From positions 59,179,501 to 59,243,500 of the forward strand of contig CM074862.1 in NCBI GenBank assembly GCA_037501455.1: a stretch of DNA of 64,000 nt, written 5' to 3'. A program made the position numbers and the translations under genes. Below the pieces are notes generated by a model. That model was given only the letters and a program-made list of their open reading frames with translations. It made no database searches and had not been told where the DNA came from. Below are positions 10,788-22,300 of the stretch, piece after piece; position 1 is the first letter of the stretch, and each line of letters starts with the position of its first letter. The stretch comes from Lantana camara (Eukaryota; Streptophyta; Magnoliopsida; Lamiales; Verbenaceae).

Positions 10788-11942
10788 AGGCAGCCGCAAC
10801 AACATTCGCTTTCCCCTGATGATATTGTATGACACAGTCGTAGTCTTCCAAGAATTCCATCCACCGACGTTGTCTCATTTTTAAATCCTTTTGTGTAACA
10901 AGTAACGAAGACTCTTGTGATCGGTGAACACTTCAAACTTAATTCCATAAAGATAGTGTCGCCATTTCGCTAAGGCAAATATCATCGCGGCCAACTCAAG
11001 ATCGTGTGTTGGGTAATTCTGCTCATGCTCCTTCAATTTCCTCGAAGCATAAGCAATCACCCGACCATTTTGCATAAGCACACACCCCAATCCTTCCTTA
11101 GATGCATCGGTGTAAACTGAAAACCCATCCGAACCTTCCGATAAAGTTAACACTGGAGCCGTTGTCAATTTCTCCTTAAGCACACGAAAGCTCTCTTCAC
11201 AAGCTTCATCCCACACAAACTTTGTTTCCTTTTTAGTTAATCGTGTGAGAGGTGTGGCAATCTTAAAAAAATCCTTGACGAATCGACGGTAATATCCTAC
11301 TAAGCCAAGAAAACTCCTTACTTCCGACACATTCTTCGGTTGCTCCCAAAGAGAAACTGTTTCTATCTTAGAAGGATCCACTAAAATCCCATCACCGGAA
11401 ATAATATATCCCAAGAATGATACCCGATCAATCCAAAAATCACATTTGCTAAACTTGGCGTACAACTTGTGTTCACGTAGCTTCTCAAGTACCAAACCAA
11501 GATGTAGAGCGTGTTCCTCAACCGATTTAGAGAAAACCAAGATGTTATCAATTAATATAACAACGAACTTGTCCAATAACTCCTTGAAAACACGGTGCAT
11601 TAAATCCATAAAAGCTGCGAGTGCATTGGTTAGTCCGAAGGGCATCACAACGAACTCATAGTGTCCGTATCTCGTGTTAAAGCCAGTCTTCGGTATATCC
11701 GACTCCTTAATCCTTACTTGATAGTATCGTTGTCGGAGATTGAGCTTCGAATATACCTTCCATCCTTGCAACAAATCGAACAACTCTTCGATGTGCGGGA
11801 GGGGATACTAGTTCTTCACTGTCATCCTATTCAACTCCCGATAGTCTATGCACATGCAAAGTGTCCCATCTTTCTTCTTCACGAACAACACCGGAGCGCC
11901 CCAGGGTGAGGTACTCGGCCGTACAAACCCACATGCCAATAA
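10788..11942 (-). pseudogene. Gypsy-1m RT-RNase H remnant (Ty3/gypsy chromovirus)
   Basis: On the minus strand this encodes the RT continuation after the CRM-like insertion: the [13 protein letters not shown] motif, then [22 protein letters not shown], the catalytic box and RNase H ([14 protein letters not shown]). The catalytic box reads LIDN instead of the usual F/YIDD, so the second Asp is lost. An in-frame TAG follows RMTVKN, and a frameshift near 10890 breaks the RNase H connection region. The VVADALSRK motif is altered to VVAAAL and cut at 10788 by a nested LTR. It is therefore non-functional. Its N-terminal half is at 43369-45112. Confidence 0.93.
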
Positions 11943-12668
11943 TGATGTGAATCATAAAACAAGGCCACACTTTGATCCAAATGATGATATGATCACAACT
12001 CAAAATGAACCAAGTTATGTTAGACCTATCACAAGGTCACGGTCCAAAAGAATGCAAGAGGAAGTTCAATCTCTTTTGATCCAAATAACTCAAGAAGAGC
12101 CCCAAGAAGACAAGTATTCAGCTGTGTCCAATCCACCTTGTTTCAATGTCTTAGTGATCGAATTTTAAGCCCAAATTGTGTTAAGCTTATTATAATTTGG
12201 CCCTGAACTATTATATTATACTTTGGGCCATCTTTTTATTTATTTTCCATGCATTTAGATTAGGTTAAGCCCATTTTTATTCAGCCTACAAGGAAGGTGA
12301 CGGGATTAGCTTGTCTCTTTGAATTCTGAATTGTCTCTTAGAATTCCCATGCATGCATCTTTATATTTCAGTCTTGTATTTCGTTTTTTCAGTCAACTCT
12401 TAATGAATTTGTGATTCAAGTGAGTTCAACTCTCTAGTTCTTGGCTGAACGTCATTAGGGTTTCAAACCCTCCACCGGATAATGTCATTTCCCGACTCAT
12501 TATAGTCGACTGGGTGTATTACTTTTCAAATCGGATAGTGTTTGGTTCCTTGCTCATTATAGCAAACGGGTCACACTCCTCAATTTTAACCTTGAAGTGG
12601 ACGATCGAAAATCAAGAATTCCAAATATTTGTATAGGGTTTCACGGCAAGTACGTGGAGTTCGTATCA
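11943..12668 (+). mobile_element. CRM-like element 5' LTR, 726 bp
   Basis: TGATGTGAATCAT...GTTCGTATCA, matched by 42643-43368 with about 15 differences by eye (about 98% identity). It is flanked on the left by aataa (11938-11942), repeated at 43369-43373 after the 3' LTR, giving a clean 5-bp target duplication in the RT of Gypsy-1m. The first part of the LTR carries the reading frame for the element's own C-terminal tail (stop at 12168; see 42160-42868). Confidence 0.96.
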
Positions 12669-12670
12669 TT

Positions 12671-12683
12671 TGGTATCAAGAGC
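12671..12683 (+). other. CRM-like primer binding site
   Basis: TGGTATCAAGAGC two bases after the 5' LTR. It differs from the usual initiator Met tRNA site by one extra A. The leader to the gag start (13200) contains two poly-A tracts (about 12769-12784 and 12849-12864) and nothing else recognisable. Confidence 0.8.
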
Positions 12684-13199
12684 TTAGGTTTCCATACAAG
12701 GTTACTTATCCTTATCTTTATTTTTTGTGTAATTTCGTTTCTCTTGTTATTTTGGCTGCAAAAAGATCAAAAAAAAAAAAAAAAGAGATCTTCGAAAAAG
12801 GCTTAAAAACGTATACAAAAAACAAAAAGAGAAGTAAAAGCCGCGTTTAAAAAAAAAAAAAAAAGAAAAGAAAGAAAGAGGGCAGCTTTGTTTCGGTAAT
12901 ATTCAAATCACATAGTTACGTTTGTTTGCATCATTTAAACGGTTCATTTGTGTCAGTTTTTTGCACCCTTTTTAATTCATCTTAAGGGATTATTTGGTTG
13001 AGGAATTTGAAACTTCTTGTGACTTTCTTCAAAGAATTGAGAGTAAAGAGTGGAAAAAGGCGTGAGATTGTGAGCCTAGCAGAGGGAAAAAAATCCATAA
13101 TTTGAGTGATACACGAGGGGAGTGAACATCAAAAGAGTGTAAATGCGTAAGGGAGTGTTTGTGAGGTGTTTTTGCTAACCTTTGTTTTGCAGGTACAAT

Positions 13200-13818
13200 A
13201 TGGCCGAAAATCAACCTCCAATGGACCTAGCTTTTACATTACAAGCTATGCAACAACAATTTGAACGAATGAATTTGCAATTCAATGAGATCCGAGGCCG
13301 TTTGGATCAAAATGATGAAAGGATGACTCAAATTCAAAACGGAAGGGCAAATCAAAGGCAACATAATCCACGGAATGAATTTGAGGATGATTCCTTTGAT
13401 GATGCAGCCACAAGTGCATCCTCAAGAAGAGACCGTAGATGACCAAGGCACCACCAGCCACGTAGGGGAAGAGAGGGAATTAATAACAATCTTGGTTCTA
13501 TTAAACTCTCTATTCCTTCATTTAAAGGACAAACTGATCCGGAGGCCTATATTGAATGGGAGAGAAAAACGGAAATGGTGTTTGAGTGTCGTAACTACTC
13601 GGAGGAAAAAAGGTTAAGCTTGCAGTCGTGTCCTTCACGGAATATGCCATTGTATGGTAGGACCAATTGATGCTAAATAGGAGGAGAAGTGGTGAGTATC
13701 CTATTGATAATTGGAATGATATGAAAGTGGCCTTAAGGAAACGTTTTGTACCTCCTCATTACTACCGTGACTTACATCTCAAATTACAAAGTTTGAGGCA
13801 AGGATTTAAGACCGTAGA
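13200..13818 (+). pseudogene. CRM-like gag, N-terminal part (interrupted)
   Basis: The ATG at 13200 starts a Gag-like protein: a hydrophilic N-terminus with Q-rich helix, then KLSIPSFKGQTDPEAYIEWE, the retrotransposon Gag fold core. Damage: an in-frame TGA at 13440 within an arginine-rich run (typical of CGA to TGA), a one-base frame change near 13612-13620, and a TAG where the conserved IVWW is expected. The frame is then cut at 13818 by LARD-II with duplication gtaga. It continues at 40529. Gag packages the genomic RNA into the particle; this copy cannot do so. Confidence 0.9.
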
Positions 13819-16259
13819 TGTAACGCCCCGCTCACCCGATAAATAAGGTACGTCACCTTCCAACCTTTTCATGTGTTTAATTATGTGATTGGTGCGTTGT
13901 GTGGCCCTCTTTTGAACTCTTTTAGAGTTAGGGCCCTTTTTGTAATTTTCTTCTTTTAGGGGGTTTTTCCGGTCAGTTCTCGTTCGGTAGAGATTTTGAC
14001 TTCTTTGATCCCTTTAACGCGTCCGGGGCAGCGAAACGAGTCCGTAGATTCTAAGTTTGCCCAATTCTGACTTCGTTAGCCCGTTCTTCCGATCATTTTT
14101 GCATACGAGGACACGAGATATATACTCGGATTTTCTCGTTTTGCGTGCCAAAATCAGATCAGCCTTCCTGCATCGTCTTCCTCCCGCGACCGATATTATT
14201 CACATAAAGTGAAGGTATGATTTCACACACATGCCCGTTCTCCCTCGTTTCTCGACAGAATTCGACGAACCATTAGTGGAAATTTATCAGCTCGACGAGC
14301 CCGTCACAACCATACCAAGGTCGTGGCCAACCGAAGACCGACGGCGGCGCATCGGTGGCCTGAAGGTGGCGGGTGGCGCCACCACTTCGCCGCCGGCGAT
14401 CCGGCGACTTTCGCCAGCTAATCTCTACCCTACCCTATGTTTTTGACCCTTCCCGTTCCATTTCCGACCTCAAATCAAGCAACCGGTGACCGGAGATGGC
14501 TGAATCGGCAGTGGCGCAGCTGCGGTACTTCGGCGGCGATGTGGGCCCTTTTCCCGGCCGGTTTTGGTGGTGGAGCCTTTACAAAAGTTGCTTAGAACGA
14601 TGTAAACTAGCGGATGGCGTTGGCCCCGACGCGAGAACCGGCCGGCAGCGGCGGACCGGTGGTGGACCGGTGGTGAACCGGCCTGGATCGACGGCTTCTC
14701 TCTCCGGCTATTTTTCCGACGATTTGACTTGGGGCTTTCATAGGGCTCGTTACAAGCTTTCCAACGGTATCCTCGGATTTCATTTTCGTTTTACGGTTTA
14801 CATTTAATTTCAATTTTCGTCCTTGGAATTTGGTTCAGTTTTTCAACAACGAAGTCCAGTGTGTTTGGTATTTTCTGAAATTGGTTGAGGGCTTTTGTCA
14901 AGCAGGCCGAGGCGTACGTTTCTGTCCTTCCGAGGATTTTTCCGACCACCGGGAGCCGGTGTTCCGGTGGCGGCCGGTGGTTGTTCGGCCGGCTACGGTA
15001 GCGGCATTCCGGTGACTTTCGGACAGAAGGTCCCTTTCGATGTGGTGAGTCCAACGCCACTTTCCGTTCGTCAATCGGATGCCCGGTTGATTTGTTGTGA
15101 TTTATTTTGTGTATTTCTAGTTATTTGAAATTAATTGTTTTAATTGCAATGAATTGTCAATTGCTTGATTTGTCGATCAATATGAATTCCAATGTGTACG
15201 AAAGCATGTATTAAATGAAGTATGATATATGTTGATGCTTTGATTTGCAATTTGAACTCCGATATGCCGTATTTGAGCTATTTGTCTAACTTGAAGGGGT
15301 GTATGTGTAATTTTGTAAACAATATGAATATTGTTTGATTTAATTAAGTAACCTTGTTAATTGAATCCATTTAGTGATATATGAATTGAGTATGCCATGT
15401 GTGAATTGTATAAAATTGATATAGTTGGAATTGATATGTGACTTTGTGAGATTTAAGAGATTTGAATGTCTCTATTTTGTCTATTTTATAATTGTAAACT
15501 TGATATACTTGAGTTATAAAGGTTATATGAAGTCATGACTTGATTTGCTATGAATTATGAAAGATATGAAATGATTGGGCTTGAAACCCTCATGTATGGA
15601 ATGTACTTGAACGAATTACTTGATTATGTAACTCCATAAGATCATTTTACTTCTTATACCTCTCATATCATGTGTTTAGCATTGCCGTGCGTCTATGTGG
15701 TTTCATATTGAGTCAATTCTCACAAGTACACATTGTTCCTTCTCTTGTACAGTTTATTTCCAGGGCGGAGACTTCCAAATTGAATAGGCACCCGTATTGC
15801 TCTTGTTTCTTATCTCGTGGTATTCCAGGTGAGGGTGTTTTCGTTCTAGTTACATATCAATCCCTACAACCCTTATGTGATAAGTTTTGGGCCAAAAACC
15901 TTATATATATATATATATACATATACCATTTTCAAAGTGGAGTCATCGAGTAAATTATTATCGAGTAACCCTTTTCTAATAAATGATGGATATGTTATGT
16001 TTCTCATGAATCAAATGTTTTGGTGAGAAAAGAAAGAATGAATACTATGCACTGAATGAGGCCCAGGGGCTTGGTGTGAGTGGGGACCCGAGGAGGCAAG
16101 GGCGGACGGTAAACCCTCACACTAGTCCCACTAATGAACGGCGGTACCGGACCTCGTCAGGAGGTTGGCGGGGAAAGGGAGCTGAGTGCTATCTGGGGAG
16201 TCATGTAACCCCTTTTGGTCAATGATTGGGTGGTCGGGCCTTGCAAACCCACCACCAAC
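13819..16259 (+). mobile_element. LARD-II 5' LTR, left part
   Basis: Starts TGTAACGCCCCGCTCACCCG after duplication gtaga (13814-13818). It matches 37159-39579 closely. It is interrupted at 16259 by Gypsy-T, with ccaac duplicated at 16255-16259 and 26753-26757. The part 14230-15040 is markedly GC-rich and contains a short open frame (14231-14446) also open in the 3' LTR (37571-37843). Related GC-rich DNA occurs in the LTR beginning at 61981. Donor-like GTG/GTGAGT is at about 15040. A GC-rich structured block lies at about 16070-16200. No known protein is encoded. Confidence 0.95.
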
Positions 16260-17426
16260 TGTGACACCCCGACTTTCAGACAGTATAGGTATGACGTATG
16301 TGTGCGATTTATATTATTTAAATTCATATTCTTTATTCTTTTAATTCTTATTCTAAATACTTCTTGTGAATTCTATATGATTTTGCATGCTATTTGTTAA
16401 GATTTGATTTCGGAATTTCTCGTTGTTTGAATATGTTGGAGAATTACGTGTTATGAACTTGGATTATGCTCGTTACATGTTTTCGAATTTATTTGTTGAA
16501 CTTTTGAATTTATTGTTCGTTCGGAACCTAAAGGAGGTTAAAAAGCTTTTAACGCACCTTGGGTTCCAATGTGTGTATTTTGAGCTCGGGAATTCGGATT
16601 CGAATTCCGTCACCACCATTGAACTCGTTTCGACGATTCGGGTTCGATGGACTAAGCCTCATAACCTTTTAAGCTCATTTGGTATTCCGAAATTCGACCA
16701 GAAACTTACCTCGCTCTTATATTACTACCTTTCACCTATTTGCATATTAGTCCCTCAAATTTTGACATATTACCCTCAAGATTGGCCCCACAATCCACCA
16801 CAAACTCAGCATATGCATCCCTCTCCCTCTCATTATCAGTACAAGCAAGAAAAAGGGAGAAAAGTGCAGCAACTTGGAGCTAAACCCTTCAACCCGTCAC
16901 TATTCACACCAAGGAGGTTTTGAGCTCTAAACTCCATTTTCTTCCAACATCTTTAAGAGGTAAGTTAGTATTTGATATGTACATGATATTATGAGTATTT
17001 TGAGCTATTGAATCCATGCTTGGAGCTAGGTTGGATATATGTTTAGAGCTTGACATGAATTATAAGGGTTTGTTGATCACCTTAGTTTCTTGGACTTAAG
17101 CTTTGATTTTAAGTTATATATGTGACCTCTTATGCCCCTAGCATGATAATTTGGTCTTGCTCTTGAATATGGTTGAACATGGTGGAAGTTGCCATTAATG
17201 AAATTCAAATTTTTGCATGAGAATTTTTGATATATATGATGATTCTTGAGCTTTTGTGATGATTGGATGATTATAGGATGAATATGGAGTGATTTGCTAT
17301 GATTTGCATGAGTTTTGTGGCTTGGGATGGTTGTTGGTTGTTGCTGCGTGCTTGCCCTGCTCCCTCCCCTGTTTTTCCCGTAGAGTTACTGTTGCTGCTG
17401 GTATTTTTTTTCGAAGACGAAGGGCC

Positions 17427-17640
17427 AACACGGCCGTGTCAGCTTTGTGCATGTTTTGGACATGGCCGTGTCAGCCTCTCGACTTGGGGTAATTTATTTT
17501 TATAAAACAGGACACGGCTGTGTCCGTTTTGAACTAAAACTCAACACCGCCGTGTCATCCCCTCGAATTAAACCTCTGAATTTATTTTAACCGGATACGG
17601 CCGTGTCCATTTTGAACTAAAACCCAACACGGCCGTGTCA
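17427..17640 (+). repeat. CGGCCG palindrome array in Gypsy-T 5' LTR
   Basis: About six copies of ACACGGCCGTGT-like dyads (17428-17440, 17457-17472, 17507-17521, 17543-17557, 17594-17609, 17626-17640) are separated by 30-60 bp of ordinary sequence, two of which share the phrase ttttgaactaaaac. Some units are flanked by GG/CC (GGACAC...GTGTCC), others by CA/CA. The copy in the 3' LTR spans about 25023-25238. Confidence 0.85.
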
Positions 17641-18079
17641 TTTGAAAATATGGCGGCGACAATTGCTCGTTTTATCGCTTCGTTGTTTTTCATTGTATTC
17701 TCTTTCTTCGTTTATAATTCGTATGCCTTGTTAGCTCGTTATATTATGCTTGATGTACCTTGTTTTGAATTTATGATCTTATTTGATATGAATTTTATGC
17801 GTATGAATTGGTAGGATTTAATTGGCACATTCATGCATTCCATTTGTATTCATAAGCATTGCCGAGCGTCTATTTGGTTCATATTTGAGTCTAAGTCTCG
17901 GGTCTTGCTTTCTTTTGTGTTTCAGAGCCTCTTCCGGTTGCGCAAGAGCCCGAAGCTTAGGTGGTTGGTTGCCGTTTTGATCTTCCTTTTGCCTCTTTTG
18001 CTAAGGTGAGGTTAGGAATTATTAGATAAAATACCCTACGGCCTGTAATATGATGAATTTTCCCTTGAATGCGGATATG

Positions 18080-18090
18080 GTATATATATA
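18080..18090 (+). promoter_or_regulatory. candidate TATA box, Gypsy-T LTR
   Basis: TATATATATAT lies about 75 bp after the donor-like GTGAGG. A TATA-rich tract sits about 10-75 bp after the same GTGAGG motif in other LTR families here (near 8993, 15900, 31870 and 39232, with weaker ones on the minus strand near 46520 and 57565), which supports a promoter role. Simple AT repeats can mimic this, so confidence is modest. Confidence 0.4.
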
Positions 18091-19162
18091 TCTAGATACA
18101 AGTGCTTAAATTATGTTTATGATCTTATGGAATAACTTTGGTCTTTTGGAAACGATATATATACGAGTATATATAAGCTTGAATTTGAATTTCTTTTTGG
18201 TATGTTTTGTTCTGCTGAGCGAGTGTGCCCTGAAAGATGGGATTTTGTTTGATTTGGTTTGTGGGCCCTAGAGACGTGGGTAAGGACGGCCCGGGGCGAC
18301 CACGGGGTCGCCGGGTTTACCCCAGTGCACGTTCTCATTTGAGATATTCACGTGCGACCTTGGGAGGTTGGGAAGGCGTGGTATCTTGAGCCTTCGGTGG
18401 ATAACCGGAGAAGGCATGACGTGGGTTAGCTACCCCGTATGTTTTTGGTAATGTAGGTGCTAGGGTTTGATTCCCGACACACCATGGATGTAAGGGTGGA
18501 TTTGTGATTTGATATTTATGATCAGAGGAGTAAGGGATAGTCCGTTCTCGTCGGGCTTTTAGTTATGTTTTGGCTAATGGATCATGAATCGGGATAGATG
18601 TTTTTTTACTATATATATTAATTTCGAAAAATGGTTTTGGGTGCAAAACTCTAGCCTCGATTCATGACTATCACGTTTGATTTGTGCTTTGCTCTATACG
18701 TACTTATAGTGTGGGTGTGTTAAGCCCCTCACTCAGTCGAGTTGTGAGACTGACCCTCTCTTTTCCCTTTCAGGTGTGCCGAGCTAGGCGGGGAAGTGCG
18801 TCGAGTCGAGTCGTACTTAGCCGTTTAGGTCGAGTAGCATTGCATCTTTTTTGTTTTAGCATCTTGTACGAAAGATAACCTTGGCACATGAATTCTTATC
18901 TATTTTTGGGCTGTGAAGCCATGTATATGATATGTATGGTTATGCTTATTTGTCGAGCTCCTTTGGATCCTGTTTTGGCTTCCGCGTATTTGTTTGGTGT
19001 TTGCGTACTCTGGTGTGGTTTAGCCCCGCTTATCCTAGTGTGTGAGTAGGTCACCATTCGCTTAGACTTGGGTTCATGTATGGAAACCCATTTCATATGT
19101 GGATTCGGGTTTAAGTGCGGGGGATGTGGTGGCCCACCGCTCCGAGCGTCACATCCTTAAAG

Positions 19163-19174
19163 TGGTATCAGAGC
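19163..19174 (+). other. Gypsy-T primer binding site
   Basis: TGGTATCAGAGC, nine bases after the LTR, initiator Met tRNA type. Followed by hairpin CGGTT-gcaa-AACCG at 19178-19191. The leader up to the gag start contains no other feature I recognise. Confidence 0.95.
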
Positions 19175-19350
19175 TCTCGGTTGCAAAACCGGATTTCTTG
19201 GGTCGAGTCTGGTGAGTCTAGGTCGTTCGTCTTAGGACAACGTGGTTATATGCATTTATATGATTATTCGGTTACGTTCTTGTTAATAGTGTACATGATC
19301 ATGCACTAACCCCACGCATATGAATTGGAATCTCTTGTTTTGTAGAGAAC

Positions 19351-22300
19351 ATGCCTCCTCGAAGACACCATCACCGAGATAGATCTCCGGAACATCGTCA
19401 TCACCGATATCATTCTCCACAACATGAAAACAACAATCCACCACCACCACCACCCCAAATGGATCCCGGAAACTTTATGGAAAGATTGGCAGTATTTTTG
19501 GAGCAAAGGGCTCAGGACAAGAACAATGCACCTCCGGTCGGGAATCATGGAGGAAATGCTATCACTGCTCTTCTTCGGGAATTTAAAAATCAGAATCCAC
19601 CGGTTTTCATTGGTGGGAATGATGTGCAGGCAGAGGAGTGGTTAGTTCAGACAAATCGAGTATGGCGCTTCATCCCTTGTGACCCGATGGATAAGCTACA
19701 GTGCACTCTTAGCATGATACAGGGACAGGCCTACAGTTGGTGGGCTAGCACTCAAATTAAGTTGGAAGCTTCCGGGGAAGAGATTACACGGGATATCTTC
19801 GAACAGGAATTCAAGAACAAATATATCCCTAAAGCTACTAGAAGCCGAAGGTTAAGGGAATTTATGGATTTGAAACAAGGGAGTATGTCTGTGACGGATT
19901 ATATCAACGAGTTTGAGAGACTCTCCCGCTATGCCCCTAATATCGCTAATGATGATGAAGCGAAGGCCTCTCAGTTTCTCCAAGGATTACGGGAGGATAT
20001 GAAAGATGCTTTGGAAGCAGCCAACACAAGCACGTGGGCGAAAGTAGTTGATAAGGCGCTCAGGGTCGAAGAGATAGTGGTTTTGAGGAGGAGGACTTCA
20101 CATTCGGGGCAAGGGTCCAGTTCAGGGACTATGAATAAATTTGGAAAGAGGCCAGCCTTTCAAACTTTTCAACAGGCTAAGCCTCAGAACAAATCATTCA
20201 AACCAGCGGGACCAATTCAAGCCAAGCAACCATTAGCACTTCCGGCACCACCTAAAGTGCAATGTACTTATTGCAAAGGTCCTCACCACGTGGATAACTG
20301 CTTCAGACTCCATAAAAGGTGTTTCATTTATGAAGCACCCGATCATATGATGAACACGTGCCCTAAGAAGAAAGACAATCCGAGGCCTGCAATTCCAGCT
20401 AGGGCATATGCGTTGGGAGCTGAGGAGGAGCAAGTTGTAGATGTCGACCCAAACGCGGTGATTGAAGGTACTATAAGCATCCATGGCACTACATTACATG
20501 CATTGTTCGATCCCGGGGCTACTCATTCATTTATTTCCCAGGATATTGCTGCTTCTATGTGCTTGCCTGTTTCTTTATGTGCGCATAACTACGTGGTTAG
20601 TTCCCCTCTTGGTGGTAGCTTAGTATCTTGCAGGGTTTTTCGCGGTGGTCCAATTGGCTTTGAAGACCGAGTCTTTTTGGCAGATTTGATTGAGATGCCT
20701 ATGCAGAGGTATGATGTTATTTTGGGGATGGATTGGTTGTATGAGTATGGGGCTCAGATGGATTGTCGGGAGAAGAAGGTTTCCTTTGGTTCAGTGGTGT
20801 TTAAGGGTGAGAAGGTTAAGTCAAGCCCGTTTATTTCTTTCATGGAGGCTAGTAAACTGGTCCGGGACGGAGCAACAGGTTTTGTGGCCTATCTTTTGAA
20901 TAGACCGAAGGATCAGGCCAAACATGAAGAGAAGGAGGTCGTGCGAGAGTATATCGATGTTTTCCCCGAGACTTTGGGTTCTCTACCTCCAGATAGGGAC
21001 ATCGAGTTCGTAATTGACCTTTATCCCGGAGCAGAGCCTTTCTCGAAGAATCCCTACAGGATGGCTCCTGTAGAGTTGAAGGAATTAAAGTCGCAGCTTG
21101 ATGAACTTCTAGCTTGCGGGTACATCCGTCCGAGCACTTCTCCGTGGGGTGCTCCCGTTCTATTTGTAAAGAAGAAGGATGGAGCGTTGCGCATGTGTAT
21201 AGATTACCGTGAGCTAAATCGGATGACCGTGAAGAATAAGTATCCATTGCCTCACATCGAGGAGCTATTTGATATTTTGCAAGCGTCTAAGGTTTATTCT
21301 AAGTTGGATTTGAGGCAAGGTTATTATGAGCTGCGGATAAGGGAGGAGGATATCCCTAAGACTGGATTCAACACTCTCTATGGGCACTTTGAATTTGTGG
21401 TTATGCCCTTTGGATTAACTAACGCTCCAGCCGTATTCATGGATATGATGCACCGAGTGTTCAGGCAGTTCCTTGACAAGTTTGTGGTAATTTTTATAGA
21501 CGACATTCTAGTGTACTCTAAGTCAGCTGAAGAGCATGCTCAGCATCTCCGGATTGTTATGGAAACCCTAAGGGAGCATAAGTTGTATGCCAAGTTTAGC
21601 AAATGCGAGTTTTGGACCGACAGGGTTGTATTTTTAGGTCATATCATCTCGGGTAATGGAATTGAAGTGGATCCGTCTAAGATTAAATCCGTGCTTCGTT
21701 GGGAGAGACCGAGGAATGTATCAGAAATTTGGAGTTTTCTTGGATTGGCCGGTTACTACAGAAGGTTTGTTAAAGATTTTTCTACGATTGTGGGTCCGTT
21801 GACTCAGCTGACTAAGAAAGAAGTGAAGTTTGAGTGGGATGATAAGTGTGAAGCAAGTTTTCAGACTTTGAAAGTGAAATTGACGTCAGCACCAGTTCTC
21901 ACCCTACCCGAGGGCACCGAGGGTTATGCAGTTTACACGGATGCTTCTAAGGAAGGTCTGGGTTGTGTTTTAATGCAGCACGGTAGAGTGGTAGCTTATA
22001 CTTCGAGAAAATTGAAGGAGCATGAGAAGAATTACCCTACCCATGATTTGGAATTAGCTGTTGTGGTGTTTGCTTTGATGAAGTGGCGACACTACCTCTA
22101 CGGTACAACGCTCGAGGTGTTTAAGGATCACCAAAGCCTCAAGTATCTCTTTTGTCAGAAGGATCTGAATGTAAGACAGAGGCGTTGGATGGAGTTATTA
22201 GAGGATTACGACTGCAAGATTCAGTACCATCTGGGTAAAGCGAATGTGGTCGCCGATGCCTTGAGTAGGAAGGCGAGTGTGGTTAATTTAGAAGTAGGTT

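Larger units (their letters stand above)
16260..19153 (+). mobile_element. Gypsy-T 5' LTR, 2894 bp
   Basis: TGTGACACCCCG...GAGCGTCACA, ends partly inverted. In order: dyad 16588-16609; donor-like AGAG/GTAAGT at 16959/16960; CGGCCG palindromes 17427-17640; acceptor-like TTTGTGTTTCAG ending 17925; an 80-nt segment; donor-like CTAAG/GTGAGG at 18005/18006; TATA tract 18080-18090; nested GC stem 18278-18322; CAGTC/GACTG hairpin near 18735; pyrimidine tract and CAG ending 18773, then GAGCTAGGCGGG; terminal GGGGGATGTGG. A 166-codon open frame (16423-16923) also exists in the 3' LTR but is broken by stops in related LTRs, so I do not call it a gene. Confidence 0.95.

Noticed and set aside
10788..10792. 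aggca after 10787 and before 56338 as two ends of one insertion
   Set aside because: The two LTR edges have the wrong orientation and belong to different elements; the shared 5 bp is most likely chance.
11446..12168. Plus-strand frames over the Gypsy-1m RT
   Set aside because: Up to 11942 these are shadows of the minus-strand pol; from 11943 the open frame is the LTR-encoded tail of the CRM-like element, already described.
16423..16923. 166-codon open frame in both Gypsy-T LTRs (also 24020-24520)
   Set aside because: Both copies are open only because the LTRs are about 98% identical. The alignable region in LARD-I (about 6850-7280) has stops in this frame, and no known motif is visible.
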